Positions 13,772 to 22,465 of a DNA stretch of 39,679 nucleotides are shown one piece after another. A program made the position numbers and the translations under genes. The notes beneath the pieces are model-generated. The model saw only the letters and a program-made list of their open reading frames with translations, was not told the origin of the DNA and ran no database searches. Numbering within the stretch: position 1 is the stretch's first letter; each line of letters starts with the position of its first letter. Origin of the DNA: a virus; the IMG/VR virus record IMGVR_UViG_3300046524_000180, positions 1 through 39,679 of that record. One strand, 5' to 3'.

Positions 13772-15450
13772 TGTCGCTTCTCGTCGATTCTTCCGGCAAG
13801 CCCTTCGGGGATGTGCCGGCCGGCGGTCGCGCGCGCGCAGATACTGGATCGATCGTCCCGGGCCACACGCGGGTCTCGAATTCCAGCCTATTTCCGTATG
13901 ACGCTGCGAGCTATCAGACGCAGGAGATGGGCGATTGGTATCCGTGGATCCGCTCGCCGGATTCGGAAATCAATGTCTCCCGCGACATCATGGTGTCGCG
14001 TTCGCGCGACCTCGCGCGGAATGACGGCTGGGCAAGCGGCGGCATCACCCGGATTCTGGATAACACCGTTGGCGCACACATGCGCCTGTCGTCAAACCCG
14101 GACTGGCAATACCTGCGTCGATTCAGCAAGAAATTCGACGCCGTATGGGCTGATGAATATCGAAAAGCCGTCGAGGCGCTGTGGCGCACCTATTCGGAAG
14201 ACCTCGGTCATTACAACGACGTCTCTCGCCAGCTCACGATGTCGCAGCAACTGCGACTTGCGCTCCGTCACAAATTGATCGACGGGGACAGCCTATTCAT
14301 CGCGCATTGGAAACCTGATCGCATCGGGCGAGGCGCGGCGCAATATGCCACCGCTTTCTTGCTGGTCGACCCAGACCGGCTCTCTAACCCGTATCAGATG
14401 CTCGACACGAAACATCTGCGTGGGGGCGTGGAGATCGACGATGATGGTGTGCCCGTCGCGTATCACATCCGGCGCGCGCATCAGAACGACTGGTACAACG
14501 CCGTCGAGTCGATGGAGTGGGAACGGGTCGAGCGCGAAGACGACGATGGATGGCGCCGAGTGATTCACGACTATGAGCGTGATCGCGCAGGCCAGAATCG
14601 CGGCATCGGCGTTTTCACGCCAGTGCTTGCGCACGCCAAGATGCTGGCGCGTTACTACGGTGTCGAACTGCAGGCAGCAACAGTAGCGACGATCTTCGGC
14701 ACATACGTGACGAGCCCTTATGATCCGGCGATGGTCGAGGCGGCGATGGACACGAAAGACGCCGACGAGCAAGAGCTGGGGTTCTACCAAGAGTTGCGTT
14801 CGGATTGGGCAAAGGACCGACCGGCGATGTTGAACGGAGTTCGCGTTCCTACGCTTGCTCCCGGCGAAGAAATCAAGCAGGTCAACGCCGCACATCCTCA
14901 CGTTGGGTTTGAAGATTTCGCCCATGAGATGCTTCGTTCGATTGCATCGGCGCTCGGCGTATCCGCTGAGCAGATCACGCAGGATTGGAGCAAGACCAAT
15001 TATTCCAGCGCGCGCGCTGCGCTCCTCGAAAGTTGGAAGACATTGACCCGCCGCAATACGGAATTCAAGGTCGGCACCGCAACGCCAGTCTATTCCTCAT
15101 GGCATCAGGAGGCGATGGAGCGAGGCGACCTCGACGACGTGTTGCCGAGGGGTGCGCCCGACTTTATCGAAGCAGCTACCGCGTATTCGCGCTGCGACTG
15201 GCTCGGCGTTGCACGGGGCTGGGTCGATCCCACGAAAGAAGCGGCCGGGTCGGTTATGCGTATGGACGGAGGACTGTCCACTCTCAAGAAAGAATGCGCC
15301 GAGCAAGGTTTGGATTGGGAGGAAGTCATTGCGCAACGCGCGATCGAAGTCGCTGCATTTAAGCGCGCTGGTCTAACCCCGCCGGAATGGGCTGGCGCGG
15401 TGGCTGCCGCAGAAGCCGCGAAACCTGAAGAGAATCCGCAACCCAGATGA
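13771..15450 (+). CDS. portal protein, lambda gpB family
   Basis: The 559-residue protein is a lambda-type portal. The block RDIMVSRSRDLARNDGWASG followed by GGITRILDNTVGAHMRLSS is the family's N-terminal signature; RLALRHKLIDGDSLFIAHW, a long acidic clip region with VERED, GIGVFTPVLAHAKMLARYY and SAEQITQDWSKTNYSSARAA follow in the expected order. It forms the twelve-subunit gate for DNA at one head vertex. Its last codons overlap the protease start (ATGA). Confidence 0.92.
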   Translation: MSLLVDSSGKPFGDVPAGGRARADTGSIVPGHTRVSNSSLFPYDAASYQTQEMGDWYPWIRSPDSEINVSRDIMVSRSRDLARNDGWASGGITRILDNTVGAHMRLSSNPDWQYLRRFSKKFDAVWADEYRKAVEALWRTYSEDLGHYNDVSRQLTMSQQLRLALRHKLIDGDSLFIAHWKPDRIGRGAAQYATAFLLVDPDRLSNPYQMLDTKHLRGGVEIDDDGVPVAYHIRRAHQNDWYNAVESMEWERVEREDDDGWRRVIHDYERDRAGQNRGIGVFTPVLAHAKMLARYYGVELQAATVATIFGTYVTSPYDPAMVEAAMDTKDADEQELGFYQELRSDWAKDRPAMLNGVRVPTLAPGEEIKQVNAAHPHVGFEDFAHEMLRSIASALGVSAEQITQDWSKTNYSSARAALLESWKTLTRRNTEFKVGTATPVYSSWHQEAMERGDLDDVLPRGAPDFIEAATAYSRCDWLGVARGWVDPTKEAAGSVMRMDGGLSTLKKECAEQGLDWEEVIAQRAIEVAAFKRAGLTPPEWAGAVAAAEAAKPEENPQPR

Positions 15451-16325
15451 AAAACTATCCCTTTGCAGCGGCGCGAATCTTCGACGTGCCATTGGCAATT
15501 CACCCGTCGAAAGGACAGGTGATCGCGAAGGCCCTCGCTAGCCGCTTCGGTATAGGCGACATCTCGTTTTCCGGTGATGCGCCCATTATCGTCAAGCCGA
15601 TGGCTTATGACGAGTGGGATGATGGCCCGAATGATGCATACGCGGAAACGCCCTACGATCTGAGCCAGGGCATCGCGATCATTGACGTGTCCGGGACGTT
15701 GGTTCAAAAAAGCAGCTACCTGAGACCATACTCAGGGATGCTGGGTTACAACGCGATCCGACATAACTTCCTCGCTGCGCTGCATGATGACGAGGTCAAG
15801 GCCATAGCATTGTCAGTGGATTCGCCGGGCGGTGAAGTGGCCGGTTGTTTTGATCTGTGTGATCTCATCTACAGCGCGCGCAGCGTCAAGCCGACATTGG
15901 CGATCCTGAGTGAGTGTGCATACAGCGCTGCATACGCGCTGGCTAGCGCATGCGAGCAGATTACCGTGCCGCGGACTGGCGGGACAGGCTCCGTCGGCGT
16001 GATTTGCATGCACATCGACCAGAGCAAGGCGATCGACAAGGCCGGCATGGCCGTGACGATCATCAAGTACGGCGATCGCAAGGCCGACGGCAATCAGTTC
16101 AGCCCATTGTCGAAGGAGGCCTTGAAGCGATTCCAGGACGACGTCGACGAGATGGGCGAGCTCTTCGTGGCCACTGTCGCGCGGAATCGCAATCTGCCTG
16201 CTGACGTCGTTCGAAAGACGCAGGCAACCACCTTTCTCGGTGCCGCCGGCGTCGAGATCGGCTTCGCCGACGCCGTCATGGCGCCGGATGAAGCATTCGA
16301 ATCCCTGCTCGCTGAGCTGGGCTGA
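15447..16325 (+). CDS. S49 family head maturation protease (gpC-like)
   Basis: The 292-residue protein is a signal-peptide-peptidase-A-like serine protease of the phage prohead type. IDVSGTLVQKSSYLRPYSGM, IALSVDSPGGEVAGCFDL and SECAYSAAYALASACEQI are the S49 blocks, the last with the likely nucleophile Ser160. GGTGSVGVICMHIDQSKAID carries the probable catalytic Lys, and IIKYGDRKADGNQFSPLS follows. It would cleave the scaffold and portal N-termini during head maturation. The scaffold part that lambda fuses to gpC is absent; the next gene may supply it. Confidence 0.9.
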   Translation: MKNYPFAAARIFDVPLAIHPSKGQVIAKALASRFGIGDISFSGDAPIIVKPMAYDEWDDGPNDAYAETPYDLSQGIAIIDVSGTLVQKSSYLRPYSGMLGYNAIRHNFLAALHDDEVKAIALSVDSPGGEVAGCFDLCDLIYSARSVKPTLAILSECAYSAAYALASACEQITVPRTGGTGSVGVICMHIDQSKAIDKAGMAVTIIKYGDRKADGNQFSPLSKEALKRFQDDVDEMGELFVATVARNRNLPADVVRKTQATTFLGAAGVEIGFADAVMAPDEAFESLLAELG

Positions 16326-16351
16326 CATTTCCCAAACCCCTAGAGGTATTC

Positions 16352-16972
16352 ATGAGCATTCGTTCCCTTGCGGCGCGCGGGCTGTCGTTCGCCCATCTCG
16401 CCGGCCTGTCCACCAAAGCCGCCAAGGCTGAGGATGACGAAGACAAGAAAGCCGCACGCGCTGAAGGCGATAGCGACGACGAAGACGAAGACAAGAAAAA
16501 CGCGAAGGCAGAAGACGGCGACGACGACAAGAAGGACGACGACGAGAAGTCGAGCAAGGCCAAGTCGAAGGCGGAATCCGACGACGATGAAGACGCCGAA
16601 GAAGACGACGACAAGAAGGACGCCAAGGCCGACGACGGCGATGATGACGATGACGAAGAGATGCGCGGCAAGAGTGCTGCCGCTCGCGCGCGTCGTCGCG
16701 AACAGGCGCGCTGCGCCGCTATCTTCGCTTCGCCGGCCGCTGCTCGCAATCCGGTGCTTGCTGCCAATCTGGCATTCAAGACGCGGATGACGCGCACGGA
16801 GGCGCTCGCTACGCTGGAAGGCACGCCGGCTCCCGCATCGGCTACCCATGTCAACCGGGCCGCTCGGAACCCCAATCTTGGCATCGATGGTGGTGCCAAG
16901 CAGTCTCCTCAGCAGGCTTTGGCGGCACGCTGGGATCAGAATCTCAAGGCTGCAAATCCCAACCGCCGCTGA
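16352..16972 (+). CDS. acidic scaffold-like capsid assembly protein
   Basis: The 206-residue protein starts at ATG 16352 after GAGG. Residues 27-104 are an extraordinary run of Asp, Glu, Lys and Ala, almost certainly disordered or coiled. Residues 105-206 (ARARRREQARCAAIFASPAA, LAANLAFKTRMTRTEALATL) resemble the C-terminal extension of phage gpC-like proteases. A scaffolding role (equivalent to lambda Nu3) is inferred from position between protease and decoration genes and from the composition. No direct family match is claimed for the acidic half. Confidence 0.65.
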   Translation: MSIRSLAARGLSFAHLAGLSTKAAKAEDDEDKKAARAEGDSDDEDEDKKNAKAEDGDDDKKDDDEKSSKAKSKAESDDDEDAEEDDDKKDAKADDGDDDDDEEMRGKSAAARARRREQARCAAIFASPAAARNPVLAANLAFKTRMTRTEALATLEGTPAPASATHVNRAARNPNLGIDGGAKQSPQQALAARWDQNLKAANPNRR

Positions 16973-17003
16973 TCACCACTTCCGCCTCCAAAGGAACTGA
17001 ACC

Positions 17004-17936
17004 ATGGGCAACCCCACTTACGCACCGTTTTTGGAGACCTTCCATAACGGCGGCTTTCTCGTCTCGCAGGCCAACGGCCACCAGTCCATCGACCAAGGCA
17101 CGTTGACCGGCGCCGTCAAGGTTCTGGCTGGTACTGTGCTCGGCACCGTCACGTCTGCACTCACCGCAGCCGCTGCGGCGCTCGGCGTCAATACCGGCAA
17201 CGGTACGTTCGGCGCAATCACGGCGCAGGCCTTTCCGGCCACGATGATCGGCGTCTATAACATCCTGTTCACTGCGGCGACGGCGTTTACCGTCACTGCA
17301 CCGGATGGCCAGACTGCAACCGGCTCGACCGGCGTCGCATTCAGTGCGCTAGGTATCGGCCTCACCATCACGGCCGGCGGCACTGCGTTCGTGGCCGGTG
17401 ACACCTTCACGGTGACCGCTACTGCTACGCCTGGCAATCCGACGGTCACGTCGGCGGCCGGCGGCACGAACACTGGTAACGGTACGTTGGGCTCGCTGAC
17501 TGCTGCGGGCTATGCCGCCAAGGTCGGCGTCTATGCGGTCGAATTCGACGACGCGACGCACTTCATCGTATCCGATCCGACGGGCGCCGAAGTTGGTCAC
17601 GGCACGACTGGAGTCGCCTTCAAGGCGGGCGGTCTGTCGTTCACGATCACTGCGGGCGGTACGGCATTCGTTCCGGGCGATTCCTTCTCGGTAACGGTGG
17701 CGGCGGGCTCGGGAAAGTACAAGCCCTTCGACCCGGCCAACACGGATGGCTCGCAAATCCCGAGCGGCATTCTGTTTGCCACCAAGGATGTCACGACCGT
17801 AGACAAGCCCTGTGCGGTGGTCGTGCGTCAGTGTGAAGTGAATGCATCCGAACTGGTGTGGCCGACGGGCATGAGTGCAGCATCGATCACAGCAGCGCTT
17901 GCGCAGTTGAAGAGCCTCGGGATCCAGCCCCGGTAA
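17004..17936 (+). CDS. head decoration protein (gpD family) with two inserted repeats
   Basis: Residues 1-50 (FHNGGFLVSQANGHQSID, then VLAGTVLGTVT) and 237-310 (GKYKPFDPANTDGSQIPSGI, VVRQCEVNASELVW) are the two halves of a normal decoration protein of about 120 residues. Between them lie two copies of an 80-90-residue module, at about 63-150 and 156-236. Both begin NTGNGT and both contain VGVYNILF or VGVYAVEF, GSTGVAF or GTTGVAF, TITAGGTAFV and GD-F-VT. They look like small beta-sandwich domains displayed on the capsid surface. Confidence 0.8.
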   Translation: MGNPTYAPFLETFHNGGFLVSQANGHQSIDQGTLTGAVKVLAGTVLGTVTSALTAAAAALGVNTGNGTFGAITAQAFPATMIGVYNILFTAATAFTVTAPDGQTATGSTGVAFSALGIGLTITAGGTAFVAGDTFTVTATATPGNPTVTSAAGGTNTGNGTLGSLTAAGYAAKVGVYAVEFDDATHFIVSDPTGAEVGHGTTGVAFKAGGLSFTITAGGTAFVPGDSFSVTVAAGSGKYKPFDPANTDGSQIPSGILFATKDVTTVDKPCAVVVRQCEVNASELVWPTGMSAASITAALAQLKSLGIQPR

Positions 17937-17959
17937 CAAGTAGTCGATCTGACCTGAAA

Positions 17960-17980
17960 GCCGCCTCCGGGCGGCTTTTT
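17960..17980 (+). terminator. intrinsic terminator (first of a tandem pair)
   Basis: GCCGCC, loop TCCG, GGCGGC and five T, 24 bases after the decoration gene stop. Confidence 0.8.
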
Positions 17981-17999
17981 CATTTCCGCAATTCAATAG

Positions 18000-18026
18000 G
18001 CCGCCAACCAGGCGGCTTTTCTTTTT
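18000..18026 (+). terminator. intrinsic terminator (second of a tandem pair)
   Basis: GCCGCC, loop AACCA, GGCGGC, TTTTCTTTTT. It ends 18 bases before the capsid gene. Two terminators in a row between the decoration and capsid genes are unusual inside a late operon. Confidence 0.75.
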
Positions 18027-18044
18027 CCCCGAAAGGAACAAGCC

Positions 18045-19109
18045 ATGGCTGGCGAAATTATTGACATCTTTAACGGCGACGCATTCAGCGCGCTGACCCT
18101 GTCCCAGGGTGTCCAACGCAACCCCTACCAACCGGGTGCGCTGGGGCAACTGAAAATCTTCGATCCGAATCCGATCCGCACGACAGCTGTGTCGGTCGAA
18201 GAGCGCACCGGTACGCTGAAGCTGATCGGATTCAGCGAGCGCGGCACCGAAGGCACGCAGCGCACGACCGAAAAGCGCAAGCTGCGCTACTTCGATGTGC
18301 CGCGTCTCATGCACGACGACACGATTCACACGTACGAACTCCAGAACATCCGCGAGTTCCCGGAAGGACCGACCGGCCAGATCGTGACGGTGCCGATGCA
18401 GCTGGAGCGTGAAGTCGCTCGCCGTCTGGCTGGACCGACCGGCCTGCTCGCGAGCGTCGAATACACGAAGGAATACCTGCGCCTCGCAGCGGTGCAAGGC
18501 CTCGTTCTGAATCCGGCAGACGGCACCGTGCTGTACAACTGGTTCGACGAGTTCCAGATCACGCAGGCGCAGGAAATCGGTTTCAACCTGGCAGCCGGCG
18601 CGGCAAACACCCTTCGTCCGACCATCAACGGCGTCAAGCGTTCAATGGCTCGCAAGGCGCAGGGCGCATTCACCAACCAAACGCGGATCATGGCGCTTTG
18701 CGGTGACGTGTTCTATGACCAGTTCTCCAACCATCCGGATGTGATCCGCACCTTCCTGAACTGGGAAGGCGCGAAGGACATCCGTAGCGATGCGTTCGGC
18801 GACGCGTTTGCCTCGTTCGAATTCGACGGCATCACGTGGGTGAACTATCGCGGATCGGACGACAACACCACCGTCAAGATCGCCGACGACAAGGTGAAGT
18901 TCTTCCCGGTGAACGCTCCGGGCATCTTCCAGGAAGTCATGGCGCCGGGCGAGTCGGCGGAGTTCATCAACCAGCCGGGCGCGGCGGTTTATGTGCTTCC
19001 GATCATCGATCGTGATCGCCGCATGTGGTGGAAGATGGAAGCGTACGCATACCCGCTTTATCTGTGTACCCGTCCGGAAGTTCTGCTGAGCGGTCGCTCG
19101 GAGGCGTAA
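18045..19109 (+). CDS. major capsid protein, gpE family
   Basis: The 354-residue protein matches the lambda gpE capsid family: MAGEIIDIFNGDAFSALTLS, then VSVEERTGTLKLIG, KRKLRYFDVPRLMHDDTIH, VEYTKEYLRLAAVQGLVLNP, RIMALCGDVFYDQFSNHPDV and the end segment GAAVYVLPIIDRDRRMWW. It builds the icosahedral shell. It has a good Shine-Dalgarno (GAAAGGAACAAGCC) and is preceded by two terminators. Its TAA overlaps the ATG of the next gene. Confidence 0.93.
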   Translation: MAGEIIDIFNGDAFSALTLSQGVQRNPYQPGALGQLKIFDPNPIRTTAVSVEERTGTLKLIGFSERGTEGTQRTTEKRKLRYFDVPRLMHDDTIHTYELQNIREFPEGPTGQIVTVPMQLEREVARRLAGPTGLLASVEYTKEYLRLAAVQGLVLNPADGTVLYNWFDEFQITQAQEIGFNLAAGAANTLRPTINGVKRSMARKAQGAFTNQTRIMALCGDVFYDQFSNHPDVIRTFLNWEGAKDIRSDAFGDAFASFEFDGITWVNYRGSDDNTTVKIADDKVKFFPVNAPGIFQEVMAPGESAEFINQPGAAVYVLPIIDRDRRMWWKMEAYAYPLYLCTRPEVLLSGRSEA

Positions 19110-19441
19110 TGCCCGTCAACTGGAATGCCGAGGTCATCGGGCCGTTGATGGGTGTGTTCGGCGAGCCGGTCACATACCGTCCGTTCTCCGGCGGCTCGCT
19201 GCAGATCACCGGCGTGTTCGACGATGCGTACCTCAAGGATGTGATGTTCGAGGACGCATCGTCCGGCGTGACGACGGTGTCAGCGGTCCTCGGCGTCCAG
19301 TTGTCGCAGTTTGCGGTCATGCCAGTCCAGAACGATCAGCTGTATGTCGCGAGCGTCAATACGACGTTTCTCGTGCGCGAGGTGCGCGTCGACAGTCGCG
19401 GCGGCGCAAAGCTGATGCTCAGCAAGGTGAGTTCTCCATGA
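19109..19441 (+). CDS. head-tail joining protein, FII family
   Basis: The 110-residue protein begins at the ATG overlapping the capsid stop. PVNWNAEVIGPLMGVFGEPV, YRPFSGGSLQITGVFDDAY, VTTVSAVLGVQLSQF and FLVREVRVDSRGGAKLML fit the small beta-rich FII-like attachment proteins that join head and tail. A longer frame from 19025 lies inside the capsid gene and is rejected. The stop overlaps the next ATG. Confidence 0.75.
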   Translation: MPVNWNAEVIGPLMGVFGEPVTYRPFSGGSLQITGVFDDAYLKDVMFEDASSGVTTVSAVLGVQLSQFAVMPVQNDQLYVASVNTTFLVREVRVDSRGGAKLMLSKVSSP

Positions 19442-20010
19442 CGACGTCGGCAGACATTCGCGCGTTGTTCGTGACGGCACTCACCGGCGCGACGGACGCG
19501 GGCGCAGCGGTGTATTCGCCATTCGATTGGCCGACTGCATCCGATTCGTACCCTCTGGTTCTCGTGCGGGCGCCCAAGGAGCGGAAAGAGTCGCTTGGTC
19601 GTAATGCGCCGCTGTTCACAGTGACGACCACCATCGAGATCATCGCGCGAACGAAGTCGCCGGCGCTCGTCGGCGATGCTGGATCAGCTGTCGCACTCGC
19701 TGCGGCCGAGGCCCTCAAGTTGCAGATCGAGGTGGCGTTGATCAATAACCCGGCGATCTGGGCCGATCCGAACGGCGGCCAGCGTATCCAACAGTTTGCA
19801 TCTGTCGATTCTGAGATTTCGACGAGCTCGGAAGGCGAAATGCCAATGGCCGAGTTGCTGATGCATATCGAAGTCGAGTTTGCGCAAGGCCCTGCGGACT
19901 TCTTTCCGCTGCCAAGTACGCCTCTCGAGGGTTTCGACGTCACCGTCGAAGAGCCCCCCGGGACGACTGAGCCGTATTTCACGATCGAACTTCCACAACC
20001 CATTTCGTAG
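19438..20010 (+). CDS. tail terminator-like protein
   Basis: The 190-residue protein starts at an ATG overlapping FII. TSADIRALFVTALTGATDAG, YPLVLVRAPKERKESLG and TVTTTIEIIARTKS are typical of phage tail terminator or completion proteins (gpU-like or Mu gp37-like), with an N-terminal helix, a minimal-length strand pair and a long helix (VALAAAEALKLQIEVALINN). It would cap the tail tube at the head end. The assignment rests on position between FII and DUF2635/sheath and on this pattern. Confidence 0.6.
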   Translation: MTTSADIRALFVTALTGATDAGAAVYSPFDWPTASDSYPLVLVRAPKERKESLGRNAPLFTVTTTIEIIARTKSPALVGDAGSAVALAAAEALKLQIEVALINNPAIWADPNGGQRIQQFASVDSEISTSSEGEMPMAELLMHIEVEFAQGPADFFPLPSTPLEGFDVTVEEPPGTTEPYFTIELPQPIS

Positions 20011-20019
20011 GAGCGCCGA

Positions 20020-20199
20020 ATGCGCATCAAACCTGCACCGGGCCTGTCTGTGCGCGACCCGGAGACGAAGCAATTGCTGCCGGCCGATGGCATCGACGTG
20101 CCCGACAACAGCATCCTCTGGACCAAAATTCTCAACGATGGCGACGTCGTGCTGGTGACCGCGAAGTCGGTTCCCGCGAAGGAAGGTGACAAGGCATGA
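20020..20199 (+). CDS. DUF2635 protein (Mu gp38-like)
   Basis: The 59-residue gene starts at ATG 20020 after GGAGCGCCGA. MRIKPAPGLSVRDPETKQLL and LPADGIDVPDNSILWTKILN are typical of DUF2635, the short protein always found just before the sheath gene in Mu-like tails. Its function is unknown. Its stop overlaps the sheath ATG. Confidence 0.8.
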   Translation: MRIKPAPGLSVRDPETKQLLPADGIDVPDNSILWTKILNDGDVVLVTAKSVPAKEGDKA

Positions 20200-21680
20200 G
20201 CACGATCCCGTTCAAAGTCATTCCGTCCGGTCTGCGTCTGCCGGGCTCGTTCTTCGAGCTCGACAATTCGCAGGCCAATACAGCGCAGGGCAACCAGCGC
20301 GCGCTGATCATCGGCCAGATCACGGCGACCGGCATCGCGACGCCGAATGTCCCGATCATTTCGGGCGGTACCGGCGACGCGAATCTGCAGGGCGGGGCGA
20401 GTTCGATGCTCGCCAATATGGTGGCGACGTACCGTCTGAACGACAGCTTCGGTGAAGTCTGGTATCTGCCTCTGGCGGACGCTGCCGGCGCCGCAGCCGC
20501 CACCGGCACGATTGCATTCACGGCGGCGCCGACCGCCAACGGCACGATTGCACTGTACATTGCCGGCCAACTGGTAAGCGTTCCGGTCACGCCGGCCATG
20601 ACCACGGCGCAGATTGCCACCGCGGTCTCCGCTGCAATCAATCTGATCCCGGCAATGCCGGTGTCGGCGTCGGTCACGACCAGCACGGTCACGCTCACGG
20701 CCGACAACAAGGGATTGTGCGGCAACGAGATCAGCATTCTGCTGAACTATTACGGCACGGCCGGCGGCGAAGCGACACCAGCAGGTCTGACGTACACGAT
20801 CACGGCGATGACCGGCGGCACGACGAACCCGACGCTGACGACGGCACTCGGTAATCTCGGCAACATGACGTTCGACTTCATCGCGTCGCCGTACACGGAC
20901 ACCGCGTCGCTGGATGCCGTCAAGCAGTTCCTCAACGACCAGACGGGTCGCTGGAGTTGGACGCAGCAACTGTACGGCCATTCGTTCGGCGCGTACGTGG
21001 GCACGTTTGCGGCGCAGACGACGCTCGGCCTGGCACGCAACAATCAGCACGAAACGATCATGGGTTTCAACGGCAGCCCAACGCCGAGCTGGTTGTGGGC
21101 TGCTGCGCTGTGCGCGCAGGCGGCCGTGAGCGTTCGTGCTGATCCGGGCGTGCCGCTGCAATACCTGCCGCTGCTCGGTGTGCTGGCACCCCCGAATCAA
21201 TCGCAGTTCCTGCCGAGCCAGCGCGAGACGCTGCTGTATGACGGCATCTCAACCTTCACTGTGCAGCAAGACGGCACGGTACTGACCGAGAACGTCATCA
21301 CGACGTACCAGCTGAACACGCAGGGCCTCCCGGACAATAGCTATCTCGAAGTGGAAACGATGTTCCAGCTGATGCTGGAGATCCGGACGCTTCAGACGAT
21401 GCTGTCGTCGAAGTATGCGCGCTGCAAGCTCGCCGACAACAACACGCGTCCGGCGGCGAATTCAGGTCTCGTCACGCCGAACCTGATCAAGTCGGACATC
21501 ATTGCGCTCTACCAGGAGCGTACGGATGCCGGCTTCGTTCAGAACGCTGATGCATTTGCATCGGCACTGGTCGTGAATAAGAACACGGTCAACGCGAACC
21601 GCGTCGACATCCTGTGGCCCGGCACGCCGGTGAATCAGATGCGCACGTTCGCGACCTTGGTCCAGTTCAGGCTCCAGTGA
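20196..21680 (+). CDS. contractile tail sheath protein (Mu gpL-like)
   Basis: The 494-residue protein is the sheath subunit. It starts STIPFKVIPSGLRLPGSFFE and SQANTAQGNQRALIIGQI, the Mu gpL signature, and has an inserted Ala/Thr-rich domain (about 95-190). FDFIASPYTDTASLDAVKQF, WTQQLYGHSFGAYVGTFAAQ and the C-terminal NRVDILWPGTPVNQMRTFAT are conserved in the assembly core. A sheath shows that the phage is a myovirus. Confidence 0.92.
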   Translation: MSTIPFKVIPSGLRLPGSFFELDNSQANTAQGNQRALIIGQITATGIATPNVPIISGGTGDANLQGGASSMLANMVATYRLNDSFGEVWYLPLADAAGAAAATGTIAFTAAPTANGTIALYIAGQLVSVPVTPAMTTAQIATAVSAAINLIPAMPVSASVTTSTVTLTADNKGLCGNEISILLNYYGTAGGEATPAGLTYTITAMTGGTTNPTLTTALGNLGNMTFDFIASPYTDTASLDAVKQFLNDQTGRWSWTQQLYGHSFGAYVGTFAAQTTLGLARNNQHETIMGFNGSPTPSWLWAAALCAQAAVSVRADPGVPLQYLPLLGVLAPPNQSQFLPSQRETLLYDGISTFTVQQDGTVLTENVITTYQLNTQGLPDNSYLEVETMFQLMLEIRTLQTMLSSKYARCKLADNNTRPAANSGLVTPNLIKSDIIALYQERTDAGFVQNADAFASALVVNKNTVNANRVDILWPGTPVNQMRTFATLVQFRLQ

Positions 21681-21701
21681 TCGACTGACCACAATAGCAG
21701 A

Positions 21702-21720
21702 GCCGCCTGATGGCGGCTTT
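21702..21720 (+). terminator. terminator-like hairpin
   Basis: GCCGCC, loop TGAT, GGCGGC followed by TTTGTC. The T-run is short, so it is weaker than the others. It lies between sheath and tube genes. Confidence 0.5.
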
Positions 21721-21742
21721 GTCACTTTCTGGAGGGCATTAA

Positions 21743-22120
21743 ATGTCCAGCAATCTTCTCGCCGGGATCGCGAAGGTCTCGATCGACGGCGTAACGCGTC
21801 AGCTCGAGGGCGGTGCCAAATACAGCTCGTCCACGGTGAAGCGCGAAGCACTGACCGGCCCGGATGGTTTTCACGGGTGGAAAGAGACGCCTGTCCCCGG
21901 CTCGATCACGATGTCGCTGCGCGATGCCGGCGACATGACTGTCGGCGACTTCAACACGTTGCGCAACTCGACCGTCGTGCTCGAACTCGCGAACGGCAAG
22001 ATCGTCACCGGCCGCAACATGGGCACGACGGATGCGCAGGAAGTGGACACCGAAGACGCCAAGTTCGAAGTCAAATTCGAGGGCCCGCAAGTGTCCGAAC
22101 AAACTGTGTCGGTGAGCTAA
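21743..22120 (+). CDS. tail tube protein (Mu gpM-like)
   Basis: The 125-residue protein has a strong ribosome-binding site (TGGAGGG at 21730-21736). NLLAGIAKVSIDGVTRQLEG, KREALTGPDGFHGWKETPVP and GSITMSLRDAGDMTVGDFNT are typical of Mu-like tube proteins. It forms the inner tube inside the sheath and directly follows the sheath gene, as in Mu. Confidence 0.9.
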   Translation: MSSNLLAGIAKVSIDGVTRQLEGGAKYSSSTVKREALTGPDGFHGWKETPVPGSITMSLRDAGDMTVGDFNTLRNSTVVLELANGKIVTGRNMGTTDAQEVDTEDAKFEVKFEGPQVSEQTVSVS

Positions 22121-22123
22121 TCC

Positions 22124-22465
22124 ATGAGCGACGAAGAGAAAAAGCCGCGCAAGGTTATGCCCGACAGCATCACGATCGAGCTTTCGAAGCCGATCATCCT
22201 CAAGGGCACCGAGGAGACGGAAATCTCGGAAATTGAGCTGAAAGAGCCGACACTCGGTCAGCTTCAGGCCTTCATCAAGCGCACGGCCAAAGAACATGCC
22301 GTCGAATGCATGAAGTGGCTGATTAGCGAGATTTCCGGCGTGCCAATGCTCGCGCTGACCAATATCGGCGTTCGCGACTATTACAAGGCGCAGGACTATC
22401 TGACGGCGTTCCTGACGCCTCCAGATGAGGATGACCCCGAGGGAAACGGGGAGGGCTCCCAGTAG
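22124..22465 (+). CDS. tail assembly chaperone (Mu gp41-like)
   Basis: The 113-residue product contains ITIELSKPIILKGTEETEIS and LKEPTLGQLQAFIKRTA, the pattern of Mu gp41-like tail assembly chaperones. It ends in an acidic tail (PPDEDDPEGNGEGSQ). The heptamer GGGAAAC lies in this tail in the right phase for a -1 slip, giving a longer form. In tailed phages the two forms are made in a fixed ratio and coat the tape measure during tube assembly. Confidence 0.85.
   Translation: MSDEEKKPRKVMPDSITIELSKPIILKGTEETEISEIELKEPTLGQLQAFIKRTAKEHAVECMKWLISEISGVPMLALTNIGVRDYYKAQDYLTAFLTPPDEDDPEGNGEGSQ

Noticed and set aside
16276-16899. A Ser-rich 207-codon minus-strand frame
   Set aside because: The serine runs are only the complement of the Asp/Glu/Lys codons of the acidic plus-strand protein.
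19419-21200. A 593-codon open frame on the minus strand
   Set aside because: It runs opposite to the tail terminator and sheath genes, is rich in Arg and Ser, and has no recognisable motif; it is an effect of the GC-biased third positions of the real genes.
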